Shown: positions 25,555-25,589 of the stretch, in pieces
Layout of the letters: the number at the start of each line of letters is the position of its first letter
Position numbering within the stretch: the stretch's first letter is position 1
NCBI GenBank assembly: GCA_014084085.1
Contig: NPFB01000012.1
Span: 354,633 to 380,221 of the forward strand
Direction of reading: 5' to 3'
DNA: 25,589 nt
DNA from: Hondaea fermentalgiana
Taxonomy: Eukaryota; Sar; Bigyra; Thraustochytrida; Thraustochytriidae
Notes under the pieces: generated by a model
What the model saw: only the letters and a program-made list of their open reading frames with translations
What the model was told of the DNA's origin: nothing
The model's database searches: none
Position numbers and translations under genes: made by a program

Positions 25555-25589
25555 AACACGCATCGCCGCACACGCCTCGCCGCCCGCCC

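Larger units (their letters stand above)
24321..25589. other. Right flank without a recognisable gene
   Basis: These 1.27 kb follow the second POT gene. The first 140 bases are AT-rich 3' flank. After a (TTC)7 run comes GC-rich sequence with overlapping Arg/Ala/Pro-rich open frames on both strands. Next are a GGCA-rich stretch (25094-25128), a purine-only-like tract (25170-25345) and (CT)21 near the end. The longest frames, 285 codons (+) and 300 codons (-), are driven by these repeats and carry no family features. Confidence 0.6.

Overview
The window looks like nuclear DNA of a GC-rich, gene-dense unicellular eukaryote. The evidence is eukaryote-specific genes (tripeptidyl-peptidase II, a CRAL-TRIO/Sec14 protein, an F-box/ankyrin protein, an ELYS-like nucleoporin candidate), a GT-AG intron in the epimerase gene, ATG starts with no Shine-Dalgarno sites, no operon-like overlaps, and many simple-sequence repeats between genes. 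A stramenopile such as a thraustochytrid (labyrinthulomycete) fits the GC content, the scarcity of introns and the gene style. That placement is inference; the sequence does not prove it.

Left part (1-5413): the 3' end of an unidentified membrane-protein gene runs in from the left edge (+). It is followed by a complete homocysteine S-methyltransferase gene (+) with a short decayed copy of its own 3' end just downstream. Then comes a two-exon UDP-glucose 4-epimerase gene (-). An extremely GC-rich 1.1 kb gap, with a G-quadruplex candidate and a (CG)8 run, separates it from a divergent F-box/ankyrin gene (+).

Middle part (5685-15973): four genes lie in a row on the minus strand. From right to left they are the ELYS-like candidate, a CRAL-TRIO lipid-binding protein, a DUF2256-DUF3253 protein and a full-length tripeptidyl-peptidase II. 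They are separated by about 0.2 to 0.9 kb and are probably independent transcription units.

Right part (17105-24320): two closely related proton-coupled oligopeptide transporter (POT/PTR2) genes lie in the same direction, about 3.7 kb apart. They share a conserved cytosolic N-terminal motif and differ in codon use and in one residue of the proton-coupling motif. The spacer and the right flank are low-complexity DNA: triplet, hexanucleotide, 12-mer and 24-mer tandem arrays, a polypurine tract and (CT)21.

The genes do not form a single pathway. They cover methionine/one-carbon metabolism, galactose/UDP-sugar interconversion, peptide uptake, cytosolic peptide degradation, lipid transfer, ubiquitin-linked recognition and possibly the nuclear pore. 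Peptide uptake (two POTs) and peptide breakdown (TPP II) are functionally related, but nothing in the layout shows they are co-regulated. I found no RNA genes, transposons, CRISPR arrays or phage genes. I also found no convincing new system. The best leads are the DUF2256-DUF3253 protein, the propeller-less ELYS-like protein, the POT pair and the methyltransferase gene fragment.
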